Assembly (NCBI GenBank): GCA_943704525.1 | Contig: CALSCQ010001156.1 | Coordinates: forward strand, 1 to 21,372 | Direction: 5' to 3' | DNA length: 21,372 nt | From: Pigoraptor vietnamica | Taxonomy: Eukaryota > Opisthokonta > Filasterea | Part shown: positions 9,152-18,652 of the stretch, one piece after another | Numbering within the stretch: the stretch's first letter is position 1 | Layout of the letters: each line of letters opens with the position of its first letter | Position numbers and translations under genes: made by a program | The notes under the pieces: generated by a model | What the model was told of the DNA's origin: nothing | The model's database searches: none | The model's input: the letters and a program-made list of their open reading frames with translations, nothing else

Positions 9152-12097
9152 ATGAGTGCAACAGCCGAATACCGCGCCCCGCCCGCGTACGTCGGGATGC
9201 CACTTCCGCAAGGGTGGGAAGAGGCGTGGGATGCCGAGCGCGGGAAAAAGTATTACATTGACCACAACACGTGCACGACGACATGGGTCGACCCGCGCGA
9301 CAAATACACAAAGCCGCTGACGTTTGCCGAGTGCGTCGGCGACGAGCTTCCGTATGGGTGGGAGCGGGACTTTGATCGCTCTGTCGGCGTGTTCTTCATC
9401 GACCACAACACGCGCACGACGCAGCTCGAGGACCCGCGCGGATCGTGGTACGCCGTGCAGCAGGAAATGCTGCGCGAGTTTCTCGAGACGACGAAGCGGT
9501 CGCTCGAGGCCAAGAAGGAGATGCTCGCCCTCAAGCAGCGGCGGCTCGGCATTGCGGAGGAGGAGGTTGCAATGCTCACGAAGCAGCTGGCACGCGGGCC
9601 GGGCCCTGCGCTGACGTCATTTGACCCGGAGAGCATCAAGCGGGACATTGCGGCGGCCAAGGCGCGCGTCACGCGGTTGCGCAACGAAATGGAGTCGTTG
9701 TCGGACGCGGTGGAATACGAGCAGGAGGGAATGCAGATCCTGCAGGGTGTCAACATGCGGATCGAGTCGAACCCGTCGTACCGCATCGAGGACGCGCGGG
9801 CGGCGCTTGCCGAGCTGCAGCGCATGCGGGATGCCCTCGAGCAGCACGAGCAGGAGAAGGAGGACCTTCGCGTGCTCTTGAATGAGCTCCGCAGCGAGAT
9901 TGCCGGGGGAGCGCACCCGCACGGCATGACAGTGAACGGAACGTTGACAATGCGTAAGCGCAAGTTCAAGACGATTGCGACGGTTCGGCTCGGGCCGAGC
10001 GCGTCGTCGAGCCTCATCGACGACCTTACGGAGGAAGAGTACGCGTTCAACGAGCTCGAGCGCATGCGCGTGAAGCGTCAGGTGCTCCGGTGGCTTGGCG
10101 ACAATGCGACGGAGATGCAGAAGGAGTTTGGGCCGCAACTCGCGCGCGTCCTGCAGGTGTACGCGGAAGACAGAGAGGTAAGCGTGGCAAACTGGCGCTG
10201 GTTCGTCTGTGCGGATAGGGCCAGCGTCAATAGATTATTCCCGCACTTGCGCTGAAGGCAATTGGCCAGAAATTGAACTGTGGTTTGACCGTTTTCTTTT
10301 GTTTTTCGCAGATGACGCCTGACCTCGACTTGCTCTCGGATATCGCGGCGACACTGTGGCCGGGCGTGGCGCAATTCGACGCGCTGCTGGAACTGCACGA
10401 GAAGGAGGAGGAGCAGTTGCGAGATCTCGCCCAGCTGGCGGTGGGCGACGGCGTGCCCGTGGACCCCATCCGGGGCATTTTTGAGAAGCGGTCGCTGGCG
10501 ACGGGGACAATCACGAAGCACCACCAGCAGCAGTTTGCGGCGATGATGCGCAAAGCGAGCGTCTCTCAGCTGCCCATCGTGCAGGCGCCAACGACGCCGC
10601 AGCAGGCCTCGCCCGCGTCTGCGTCCCAGTCGGTCGTGCAGCGCGCGCAGGCCTTCTCGCTCGAAATTATGCGCAAGCACGACCTCGAGCTGAAGAGGGC
10701 CATTGAGAACTGCCGCGAGACGGTGTCCAAGGACGTCCTCGCGGCCATTCTCAAGGATTGCCAGCGCTCCAAGGCAGAGCTCCGGAAGGGCATGCGCGAG
10801 ACCGCGCGCGACATGGTTCACGCAGCAGTCGCCTATCTGCCGCACCTGTTTGAGGTCGCGGCGGGCGAGAGCAGCACAGCGGCGTCGCGATCGAGCAGCA
10901 CGAAGAGCAACGCGAGTGCATCGGGGCGCGACGCCGAGCCGGAGTTGCCCGCGCCGCTGGACAGGCGAATGTCGTTCACCGGCACGCCCGCGCACCCGGA
11001 GTTTGCTGCGCTGGCACACCAACAGGAGAGGCGGCGGTCTGCCGTGGAGGGATCCGGCATCACGAGCGCGCAATTCTCGCCCGGGTCCGTCCGCTCGAGC
11101 GCAGGGTCGCCCAACTCCCGACGAGCGAAGCGGCTGCCTCCCCCGCCGCCGACGGACGCGCTGCCACCGTCGCCGATCATTCCGCCGCCGTCTGCGTTTG
11201 CGGAGTCGGACGAACTCGGCGACCTTCCCCCGCCGCCCCCCGAATTCCTTGCGGCCACGGCACCGGCGGGCGCCGGCGTCTTCGACCTGTCGGGTCTGCC
11301 GGAGTCGAGCCTGTCGACGTCGACTCCTATTCATTCGCGTGCGAAGATTGCGCCGCCGGCACCCCCTCCCGTCTCGACGCCGTTTTCGCCGCAGAGCACT
11401 TCGGGATCGTTGGCCAGCGCTTCGTCACAGAGCGTGGATGTGACGGTAGTGAGGGCACCGCCGGCACCCGTGCCGCCCGTGCAGCCCAAGCCACCGCAGC
11501 CGCCGGCACCTGCGGCAGCGCAGCCGCAGCCTAGCGCCCAGCAGCCGACTGGGGAACGCCGGACGTCGCAGCAGACGCGCCTGGACATTGAGCTTGAGCT
11601 TGCGATGATTCGGAGGGACTTTGAGAAGGCCAAGTCGGAGATGGCCCACCTCGAGAGCGTGCGCCAGAAGCTGCTCGCCGAGAAGGTGCGTGGGAAACTG
11701 TTCTCGGGAATCCTGACGTACCATTGCGTCTCATGGCGATGTGTGTGCGTGTGTGTGTGTGTGTGTGTGTGGTTGTGTCCGTTTCGATTACTCTCTTTCA
11801 GTCGTTGACGCCCATGCACTGCACTGTTAATTTGTGTCCCATTTTAAAGTCCCATCGCGTTCTGGTGCCGTTGCACGCGCGCAGGTCAAGCTGGAGCAAC
11901 TGCCCGAGTGGATGGAGGATCCTAACATTCAGGCCATGCTTGAGGTCGACCCGTCCAAGTGCCGCACCAAGAACACGCTCCGACGCACGTCCCTCGTGCG
12001 CGTCTCCGAGCTCCGCGAGAAACAGAAGGCGACGACGGACCAGCTGAGCTTCCGTGAGAAGATTGCGTTCTTCACAACCTACGGACTGGGCCCCTAG
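9152..12097 (+). CDS. WWC1 (KIBRA): KIBRA/WWC family protein, two WW domains, no C2 domain
   Basis: Exons 9152-10177, 10312-11685, 11885-12097, all phase 0; 870 residues; ATG in good context. WW1 spans residues 17-48 (Trp22, Trp45). WW2 spans 64-95 and has Leu92 where the second Trp should be, an atypical WW2 that human KIBRA also has (Ile). The inter-WW linker [16 protein letters not shown] is nearly the human one. Long coiled coils follow (about 100-260 and parts of 343-500), then Ser/Pro-rich stretches (about 590-640 and 720-757). The C-terminus keeps two KIBRA blocks: TRLDIELEL with its helix (763-800), matching the human aPKC-binding region, and [11 protein letters not shown] (854-864). 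The central C2 domain of animal KIBRA is not seen. In animals KIBRA acts with Merlin at the cell cortex to activate Hippo/Warts and binds aPKC. The same role here is inference. Confidence 0.92.
11740..11777 (+). repeat. (GT)n in KIBRA intron 2
   Basis: A run of GT with one GC interruption inside the last intron (11686-11884), in the sense orientation, about 110 bases before the 3' splice site. Confidence 0.95.
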
Positions 12098-12421
12098 GCG
12101 CGCCGTTTGTGATGCGTGTATGTTTGATGTTTGAGGCGTGTTTTGCGTGCTTGTGTGTGCGTGCGTGCGTGCGTGCGTGTCCGAGCGGGCTGTGTCATTG
12201 CGCCGTTTTCGCTGCGTGGTTGGGTCGACAAATGTACAGAAGATAGTGAAACACAAAGGCCAGAAAGTGTGGTTGCTAGAGCATGTACACATACTAACCC
12301 AAATCTGTCCATGACGAGCCATTCAAACAACTTTCTATAGGCAAGGCCAACGCGCAGACGCACCAACGCAGCGACACGCAATTCGCACGCACGCACGCAG
12401 CGACACTCAAACCCGTCTCGG
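12098..12421. other. Convergent 3' ends of KIBRA and ankyrin-FYVE genes
   Basis: A 324-base gap between two stop codons facing each other, shared by both 3' UTRs. It includes a TGCG tetranucleotide run at about 12150-12180. No AATAAA was seen on either strand; no other gene was found. Confidence 0.7.
12150..12180. repeat. (TGCG)n short tandem repeat
   Basis: Six or so copies of a TGCG/GTGC unit at the end of a GT-rich patch in the convergent 3' region. A matching GCAC-rich stretch on the same strand at 12385-12405 (cgcacgcacgcac) could pair with it in a transcript crossing both. Confidence 0.85.
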
Positions 12422-13453
12422 TCATCGCGAGTCGTTTGGACCACGCATGTCGTTGGCCGCCTGCACCACGGGGGCGCACTGGCTGCACACGCGGCACTTG
12501 TCCCCTATTCCGAACTTCAGGATGGGTAGTGGCGGGGCGCTGCACGACTTGTTATCACATATCACGCGCCCGCAGTGCCGGCAGTGGTGCTGCGCGAAAC
12601 AGAGACAATCGCATTAGAGAGACCGCAATTACGAGAATAAGACAAAGGCACGTGGTGCAATTCCTGCGCACGGCTGTCAGTGAAAGACCACGCGCGCACA
12701 CGCCAGCCGCGACACGACGGAATTCTCACCCTTCGATAGAGCGCAGTGAACGAGTTGCCGCAGAGCTGGCAGGCCGGGGCCATCCCGTCCTCCACCCACG
12801 TCGGCGCCGACTCGATGTGCTCCAGTACAATGTTCCGCAGCGACGGCTCAACGTCCAACGGACTTTGCCGATACGCATTCAATACGTTCACAATTGCGCC
12901 TCCCTTCATGAGAAGAAGCAGCGCCTCTGTGTTGTGTCGGTGCGTGGCGAGGTGGAGGGCCGTCTGTTCGAGATGAACAATTAATGCCCCGCCCCACCAA
13001 ATACCAACTGACTTCGCTGGACAAATCATCCGCGCTCTTCCATTTCAGCGCCCAAATACGACGAACAGTAGGACACACACGCAACCACAACATTAGCCAG
13101 ACAACACACACGGATTTGCACACCTGGCCCATGTCGTCCTGCACGTTCACAAGCGCGGGCTTCAGATCGACAAGAAATCGCACCATTTCGGTGTGCGTAA
13201 TCGCAGGTCCCGTCACCGCAGCGTGAAGCACCGTTCGGCCGGCGCAGTCCCGCGTCATCACGTCAAAGCCGCCGTCAATGTCAGACCGCAGACCTGCCAA
13301 ATCGCCCACGAGAACGCCTCGCCACACGTCAATCACAGGCCGTCGCGCCGCCAACTGCGCATCTCCGCGAGATCGCGCAGAGTCGCCCCTTTCCTTCCCC
13401 ACGGACTCCAAGGGCGGACTTCCTCCGCTGGCGCTTGGAGGCCGCGCTGACAT
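12422..13453 (-). CDS. Ankyrin-repeat protein with C-terminal FYVE zinc finger
   Basis: Minus-strand exons 13124-13453, 12730-12963, 12422-12589, phase 0 junctions; 243 residues. Two or more ankyrin repeats lie at about 40-145 (GRTVLHAAV and GQTALHLAT are the signature turns; the second is rebuilt exactly at the first splice junction). A FYVE finger follows at about 166-230: W166-V-E-D (the WxxD element), C175-x-x-C178, RRHHCRHCG at 187-195 (rebuilt at the second junction), CDNKSC, and the RVC motif with its final C-x-x-C. All hallmark PI3P-binding elements and zinc ligands appear present, so recruitment to early endosomes or other PI3P membranes is expected. The architecture is a compact form of larger ankyrin-FYVE proteins such as rabankyrin (ANKFY1); orthology is not claimed. 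The start ATG has A-rich context. It is divergent from the kinase gene to the right. Confidence 0.88.
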
Positions 13454-13792
13454 TTTAGCGGCACCGATTTGCGCGGACAGCGACGATGGGCCTTTCGACC
13501 CGTTCGACGATCAACACATCTGCTGTCCTTCACACACGGCGTCGCAAGACTGTGGAGTAGTGTGCCGTTGCAGCGCAGCGCTCTTTCTCCCACTGCTCTT
13601 TTGCCGCGCGCGGATATCACAACAACCTGTGTGAGCACTTCGCGAGGGAGTTCACACCCCGGATGAAATAAGGGCGTCAGAATACATGTTCTATGAAAAT
13701 GTGAGAATTGCCACCCCGTATCTTCATGACACGAAGGCGAAAACATGAGCCCCACTGCAAATGTAGTACCACGGGAAGGTTGGAAGTGTCAG

Positions 13793-13839
13793 ATTGAAAA
13801 GTGCATCCTTTTTGCGCAAATTTGCACTGCCTTTTCAAT
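13793..13839. repeat. Imperfect inverted repeat
   Basis: The left arm ATTGAAAAGTGCA (13793-13805) is complementary to the right arm TGCAC...CTTTTCAAT (13823-13839), with a four-base insertion in the right arm and a 17-base loop. It could form a cruciform or RNA hairpin, or be a two-part binding site. Confidence 0.6.
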
Positions 13840-13980
13840 TTGTGACCCCCACAACTGTCCGCGGTTATTCCGGGTGCGCACCGTTGTTGGGGTCCCAAAA
13901 TAAAGGCCGTTGACTATGGAAAATCTACTGCGCCGATTGTCCGAAATAAAGCACTTGCAAAACCCAAACAACAGACGCAG

Positions 13981-14052
13981 CGAGAGAGAGGAAGGGGGAG
14001 AGAGAGACAGAGAGAGAGAGCGAGAGAGAGAGAGAGTGCGAGGAGAGAGAGG
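13981..14052. repeat. GA-rich purine tract
   Basis: About 70 bases of nearly all purine, mostly (GA)n with G-rich interruptions, in the divergent promoter region upstream of the C2-kinase gene. Such tracts can act as GAGA-type promoter elements or form triplex DNA; function here is unknown. Confidence 0.9.
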
Positions 14053-14276
14053 CAGACTAGAAGGCGCTTTCTCTCTTCTGCGCATTGTGTGCAATCGCAT
14101 GACAGTCGCCTGTTATTGGGTTAGATTACGCACTATTGGGGCTCCGTAATTGACGGCATAGGACGATCGTGTGGGCAACGGTTGTGCAGTCGTTCCTTTG
14201 GCCGCCGGCGAAAGCGCGCATTTCGAGTGAGGGATCCGCGCGGCTAAGCCGAGCGCGTCCCTAGCGAGCGGCAAAA

Positions 14277-15244
14277 ATGTTCCTCAAGAAGAGCAAAGGT
14301 GGATTTCGTCGCGATTCGCTCAAACCTGCTTGAAATCGTTTGGCCACTGCGCACAAGGGCTGCACCCTTTTTGGGGATTGGTTGGGCGCGACCGTCGTGT
14401 TTGCCCTTTATTTATGCGGTGTTTTCGCTCTGTTTTCGTGCAGACAAGGACAAGTCCGAGAAGTCATCGTCCAAGACAGACCTCCGCTCTTCGAGTGGGT
14501 GTGGCCACAACTGGCCGCTTTGTGTGTGCGAGCGTCGTCGGGCTGTGGGCCATGCCTGCGTGCGCTCTATTGTATGGTGTTCTCGGAGACACTTTGTGCG
14601 GTGCTTTCTCATTCGCAGAGTTGCGCGTTGCAATTGTGGATGCGTTGCTGATGGTATTTCGCTGCGATTGGCAGAGGATGTCGAAGGCAAGATGGCAAAG
14701 ATGCGGATCTCGGGAGACCGCTACGTGAGTGAAGTTGTGGCGCCCGTTCGCAATCGATATTGCGCGTATAGATGTATATTTGCTTATGCATACTCTCTCA
14801 AATCTGCAGATCCTCGGGGACGGTGCGCCGCTGGACGGTGGCGGCAAGCTGTTCGTGCGCATCGTGGAAGGCCGCGAGATTTATTCCAAGAAGAACGGCG
14901 ACGCCGTGAAGCCGTTTTGCATGGTCGAATTCGAACACAATCAGATTCTGACGCCGTCGTCCGAGGGCCCGAAGCCCAAGTGGAACCACGAGTTTCACTT
15001 GTGAGTTTGAGCGTCCCACTTGTTCGCGTCAGATGAGGGTTTCTGCATGTAGTGGTAGTTGAGTGTCTCTTACGCACAATCTGATGGCGGCGGCGTCCCT
15101 TTGCAATTTGTCGCAGCGACGTGACCGAGCCAGATGGCGAGCTGCAGTTTATTGTGTACGACCGGGCGGCGCTCAAGGGCGGCAACGACTGCATTGGGAC
15201 CGTGTCAATTGTGCCATCGTATGAGGAGGGGGTGAGTATCGGTG

Positions 15245-15284
<40 letters not shown>

Positions 15285-16646
15285 GTGTTTGTGTGTGTGT
15301 GTGTGTGTGCCTGCCTGTGTGCTTGTGTGTGTTGTGTATTTTGTGTGGATTGTGGCGAAAGAAACGACGTCGCTTACGCATATGTGTGCTATTGTAGCGC
15401 CTGTACGACGACTGGTTCGATCTCCGGTTGCGGGAGGGTGCGGAGAAGTCGGACGCCAAGCTGCACATTCAAATATCGTTCAAGAAGCAGGATGTGGGTG
15501 TCGTGTCCCTGGCCCGGAATGACTTAGTCGTGTAATTGTGCCGCGGCTAAAAGCTTTCAATTTTCGTCTTTGCCTGAGCAGTCGAAGGGCCTCACGATCA
15601 ACGACTTTGAGCTTCTCAAGGTCATCGGCAAGGGCAGCTTCGGAAAGGTGCGGCTGTGTTTTCAGATGCCTCGAGTTGTCTGGGTGCTGCTGCAATTCAG
15701 CAGTCCCTGCTCACGCATTAAACCCACGTGACGTTTTGCAGGTCATGCAAGTCCGGAAGAAGGACACGAAGCGCATCTACGCGATGAAGATTCTCACCAA
15801 GAGCCACCTCGTGGAGAGGGACGAGGTCGCACACACGCGCTCCGAGCGCAAAATTCTCGCGAAGAACACGAACCCCTTCCTCGTCGGCCTCAAGTTTTCG
15901 TTCCAGACGAAGGAGAAGATCTACCTCGTGCTCGACTACATCAACGGCGGCGAGCTTTTCTTCCACCTTCAGAACGAGGGCAAGTTCCCGGAGCCCCGCG
16001 CCAAGTTTTACGCCGCGCAGCTCGTGCTTGCGATTGAGGACCTACACAGGATGAGCATCATCTACCGGTGCGTTTGTCTCTCTGCGTCTGTTGTGAATGC
16101 ACACATAGGCTGTGTGTTGCGGGGGTGCTAACGGGGCCGGCTGTTTGCGCATTTGCAGCGATCTCAAGCCCGAGAACATTCTCGTCGACTACAGCGGCTA
16201 CATTGCGCTCACTGATTTTGGCCTCTGCAAGGAGGACGTTCAGTACAACGAGACGACCAACACATTCTGCGGCACGCCCGAGGTACGTTTAACCGGGGCG
16301 GATTTACAATTGGCATTCCAACGCACACGAATTTGTGCGAATGGCGGAGGGAAATCGCCTAATGACGTGTCTCCCCGATTCTACTTGCAGTACATGGCGC
16401 CGGAAGTGTTGCAGCAGAAGGGTTACGGCCCGCCGGTCGACTGGTGGACGCTCGGCATTCTCCTCTATGAAATGCTCACGGGCCTCCCGCCGTTTTACGA
16501 CGAGAACACGAACCAGATGTACCACAAGATTTTGTTTGGCGACCTCACGTTCACGGACGAGGTGTCGTCCAAGGCTCGCTCTCTCATCACTGGGGTGGGT
16601 AGCTGCCCATAGCGTGTCCGTTTTGCCTACGCAGTAGCACGCACGC

Positions 16647-16731
<85 letters not shown>

Positions 16732-17205
16732 GCAAAACTCTGCGTAAACCCATTCGATACTGGAACGATGGCCTGATGAATGTGTGCGGTGGTCGTGTGC
16801 AGCTGCTCCAGCGCGATCCGAAGAAGCGCCTCGGCAGCGGACGGACGGACGCCGAGGACGTCAAGAAGCACCCATTCTTTGCCGACATTGACTGGGATGA
16901 ACTGCTCAAGAAGAAGATCAAGCCGCCGTGGAAGCCGCAGCTGGTGCGATGCGCGTTTTCGTCGCTTGTTCTCCTTAGACGGGCATTCCTTGTCCAGTGC
17001 TCTTACCGGCTATTGGCCTTCTTCTCACCTCGGTCACGATTGCTCGTTGCAGGATTCGAAGCTCGACACGAGCAACTTTGACCCCGAATTCACCGAGATG
17101 ACACCGAAGGACTCGATGGTGCAGAGCTCGCATCTCAGCAAGACGGTGCAGGATCAGTTCAAGGGCTTCACGTACGTCGACGACTCGGAACTCTCGCGCG
17201 ATTGA
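14277..17205 (+). CDS. YPK/SGK: C2-domain AGC kinase, YPK/Gad8-SGK type
   Basis: Twelve exons: 14277-14298, 14444-14494, 14675-14724, 14810-15000, 15117-15231, 15398-15493, 15582-15647, 15742-16067, 16159-16282, 16391-16594, 16803-16943, 17053-17205; total 512 residues with every phase consistent. A Lys/Ser-rich N-terminus (starting MFLKKSK) leads into a C2-like domain at about 42-170. The kinase starts near 183 with INDFELLKVIGKGSFGKV, which closely matches yeast Ypk1. Key residues: Lys213, RDLKPEN (Asp307), DFG at 325-327, T-loop TFCGTPE (Thr341), turn-motif TP (Thr479), hydrophobic motif F498-x-x-F-T-Y (Thr502). The kinase looks active and should be phosphorylated by PDK1 at Thr341 and by TORC2 at the tail, as in YPK/Gad8/SGK. 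An N-terminal C2 rather than a PH domain separates it from animal AKT and fits fungal Ypk/Gad8. Introns 5 and 10 carry large GT and CA repeats. Confidence 0.94.
15248..15336 (+). repeat. (GT)n in C2-kinase intron 5
   Basis: A GT-rich microsatellite directly after the donor of the intron at 15232-15397. Its start matches the repeat that begins at base 68 except for one repeat unit. Confidence 0.95.
16639..16729 (+). repeat. (CA)n in C2-kinase intron 10
   Basis: About 90 bases of nearly perfect CA inside the intron at 16595-16802. On this strand it is CA, whereas the repeat in intron 5 of the same gene is GT, so the two could pair within the pre-mRNA. Confidence 0.96.
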
Positions 17206-17449
17206 GAGTGAGAGTCGCGCGCGCCACCCCACTGTGCTTCACACCCGCCGCGTCTGCTATTGCACCACGTCTCGTTGTTCTCTGGATACTGCGCATCCGC
17301 CGCGCCCAAATTTTGTATGCGTACGCCGTGCAACCGCAATGCGTAAAGTCGACTGCCTCTCACTTTGTGGTTTCAAATGTTGTTGTATTTTATGGACGCG
17401 CGCGCTATGTACAGTCGCCAGTACGCTGTGAGAGGGGTACAACCCCTGC

Positions 17450-17716
17450 TCACCAAATAGTCTCTGTCACGACGGTGCCGTAAGGCGTACTTTGCGCGAC
17501 GATGGTATCGCCCCAAATGTCGCGCTCGACGACTGTTGTGCCGTAGGGACCGACGTACGCGGCCGCGCCGACAATGGGCCCCGGCATAATGGGAGGCGGC
17601 ATCATTGGGGCCATGGGAGGAGGCATCATCGGCATCATCGGCGGCGCCATCATGGGGGGAGGCGGCATGTAGACCGGCGGGGGCATGTAGACGGGCGGGG
17701 CAGCGTAGTAGCTCAT
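17450..17716 (-). CDS. Small Pro/Met/Tyr-rich protein with a PYGT repeat
   Basis: An 88-residue frame read from the ATG at 17716 (MSYYAAPPVYMPPPVYMPPP...). The first half is almost only Pro, Met, Ala, Tyr and Val with MPPP, MMAPP and MAPMM units. The second half has two copies of PYGT-(T)-VV-x-x-x-IW, one at the middle and one at the very end. The frame stays open upstream for 70 more codons, but that part looks noncoding and changes composition. No domain is recognised. Short repeats of this kind occur in secreted, coat or scaffold proteins with little fixed structure. No signal peptide or membrane span is seen. The repeat structure and clean stop favour a real gene, but a recent annotation shadow cannot be excluded. 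Confidence 0.6.
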   Translation of the reverse strand: MSYYAAPPVYMPPPVYMPPPPMMAPPMMPMMPPPMAPMMPPPIMPGPIVGAAAYVGPYGTTVVERDIWGDTIVAQSTPYGTVVTETIW

Positions 17717-18652
17717 TGTGACTGGTGATGGCCGGCGGCTGCCTGGTCGTTCGCTTGACTGCTTGTTGCACTTGTCCTCACTTGTTGAGGCGATTGCTTT
17801 GCTGTCTTCTCCACAAGAGAGGCAGTTGCCGCTATTTGTACCTGAACGACAAAGCTGTGTGTGTGTCTGTCTGTGTGCGTGCAGGCGGCCGCTGTTCCGG
17901 TTTGTGCAGGCGCTTTGTTGGCACACGGGTGTCCAAAAATAACCCGCACGTTTCCCACCTCCGTATTACCAAAAGAATCCTAGAAACGACCTTTATTCCA
18001 TATGGGGCTATATAATGATCCACAAATACTTTATATGGATTATCGGGAACTTACATACTATCTATGGCAATACTGTATTGCTGCACGTGATGTCACATGA
18101 CAGCCCTGGATACGGCCGTCTATTTTTAGTGCCCGTCTCAACGAAGAGAGAACGGCAGGGAAAATAAAAAAGCTGCCATAGAAATCGCATACAAAATAAA
18201 AGCGACCACCCAATCAGCCGGCGATTCCCCTCCATCGCACACGCACACACACACACACACCACACACACACACACCTCTCGCACAGTCCACTCTTCGTGC
18301 CCTTTCACGCACACGCAAAAGAGCCGGGCAATTCACCGGAGTAAATGCTGTGTGTGCTCCGTGGAGGCTGTGGACTGTCGCTGTTGCACATCACGAAGGT
18401 TACACTCACGTGTGGTCTGTGGCGGGAAAAGTGGTGACGCCGTCTTGTTGCATCTCGCCGGCTGTTTGTGGGCGTTAAAGTCGGCGCGGAACCAACAAGA
18501 CACTTAGTCGGGTGTGTATCCCTTCGCATTCCTTGCTCTCCCCTGCGCGCCCGTGAGGTGCATGCGCGGCGGCAGTGGCACACGCGCGCGTCTTGAGATT
18601 GACACAGATTCCCGCTCTCTGCAGACCCGCCCTGGTTAGGAAGGTCGCTTTT
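17717..18652. promoter_or_regulatory. Divergent intergenic region, Pro/Met-rich gene to ODF3-like gene
   Basis: A 936-base spacer between diverging starts. About 17930-18200 is clearly more AT-rich than the rest of the window and includes CTATATAA at about 18008, a CACGTGATGTCA stretch near 18085 (an E-box core beside a near-CRE) and several A-rich runs. A CA repeat follows at 18238-18275. A possible 3' splice site (CTCTCTGCAG, about 18614-18623) hints at a 5' UTR exon of the ODF3-like gene. No coding exon was found and no clear ciliary X-box was recognised. Confidence 0.5.
18238..18275. repeat. (CA)n microsatellite
   Basis: About 38 bases of CA with two interruptions, in the intergenic region 5' of the ODF3-like gene. 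Confidence 0.95.

Larger units (their letters stand above)
13454..14276. promoter_or_regulatory. Divergent promoter region between ankyrin-FYVE and C2-kinase genes
   Basis: This 823-base spacer separates two start codons that point away from each other, so it should hold both promoters and leaders. Visible structure: an imperfect inverted repeat at 13793-13839, a purine (GA) tract at 13981-14052, and a small CGGC/GCCG hairpin at 14241-14251, about 25 bases before the kinase ATG. No convincing TATA box or exon was seen. Confidence 0.55.

Noticed and set aside
10078-11334. 418-codon open frame on the minus strand
   Set aside because: It is opposite the KIBRA coding exons and very rich in Arg, as expected for a GC-rich shadow frame, with no recognisable motif.
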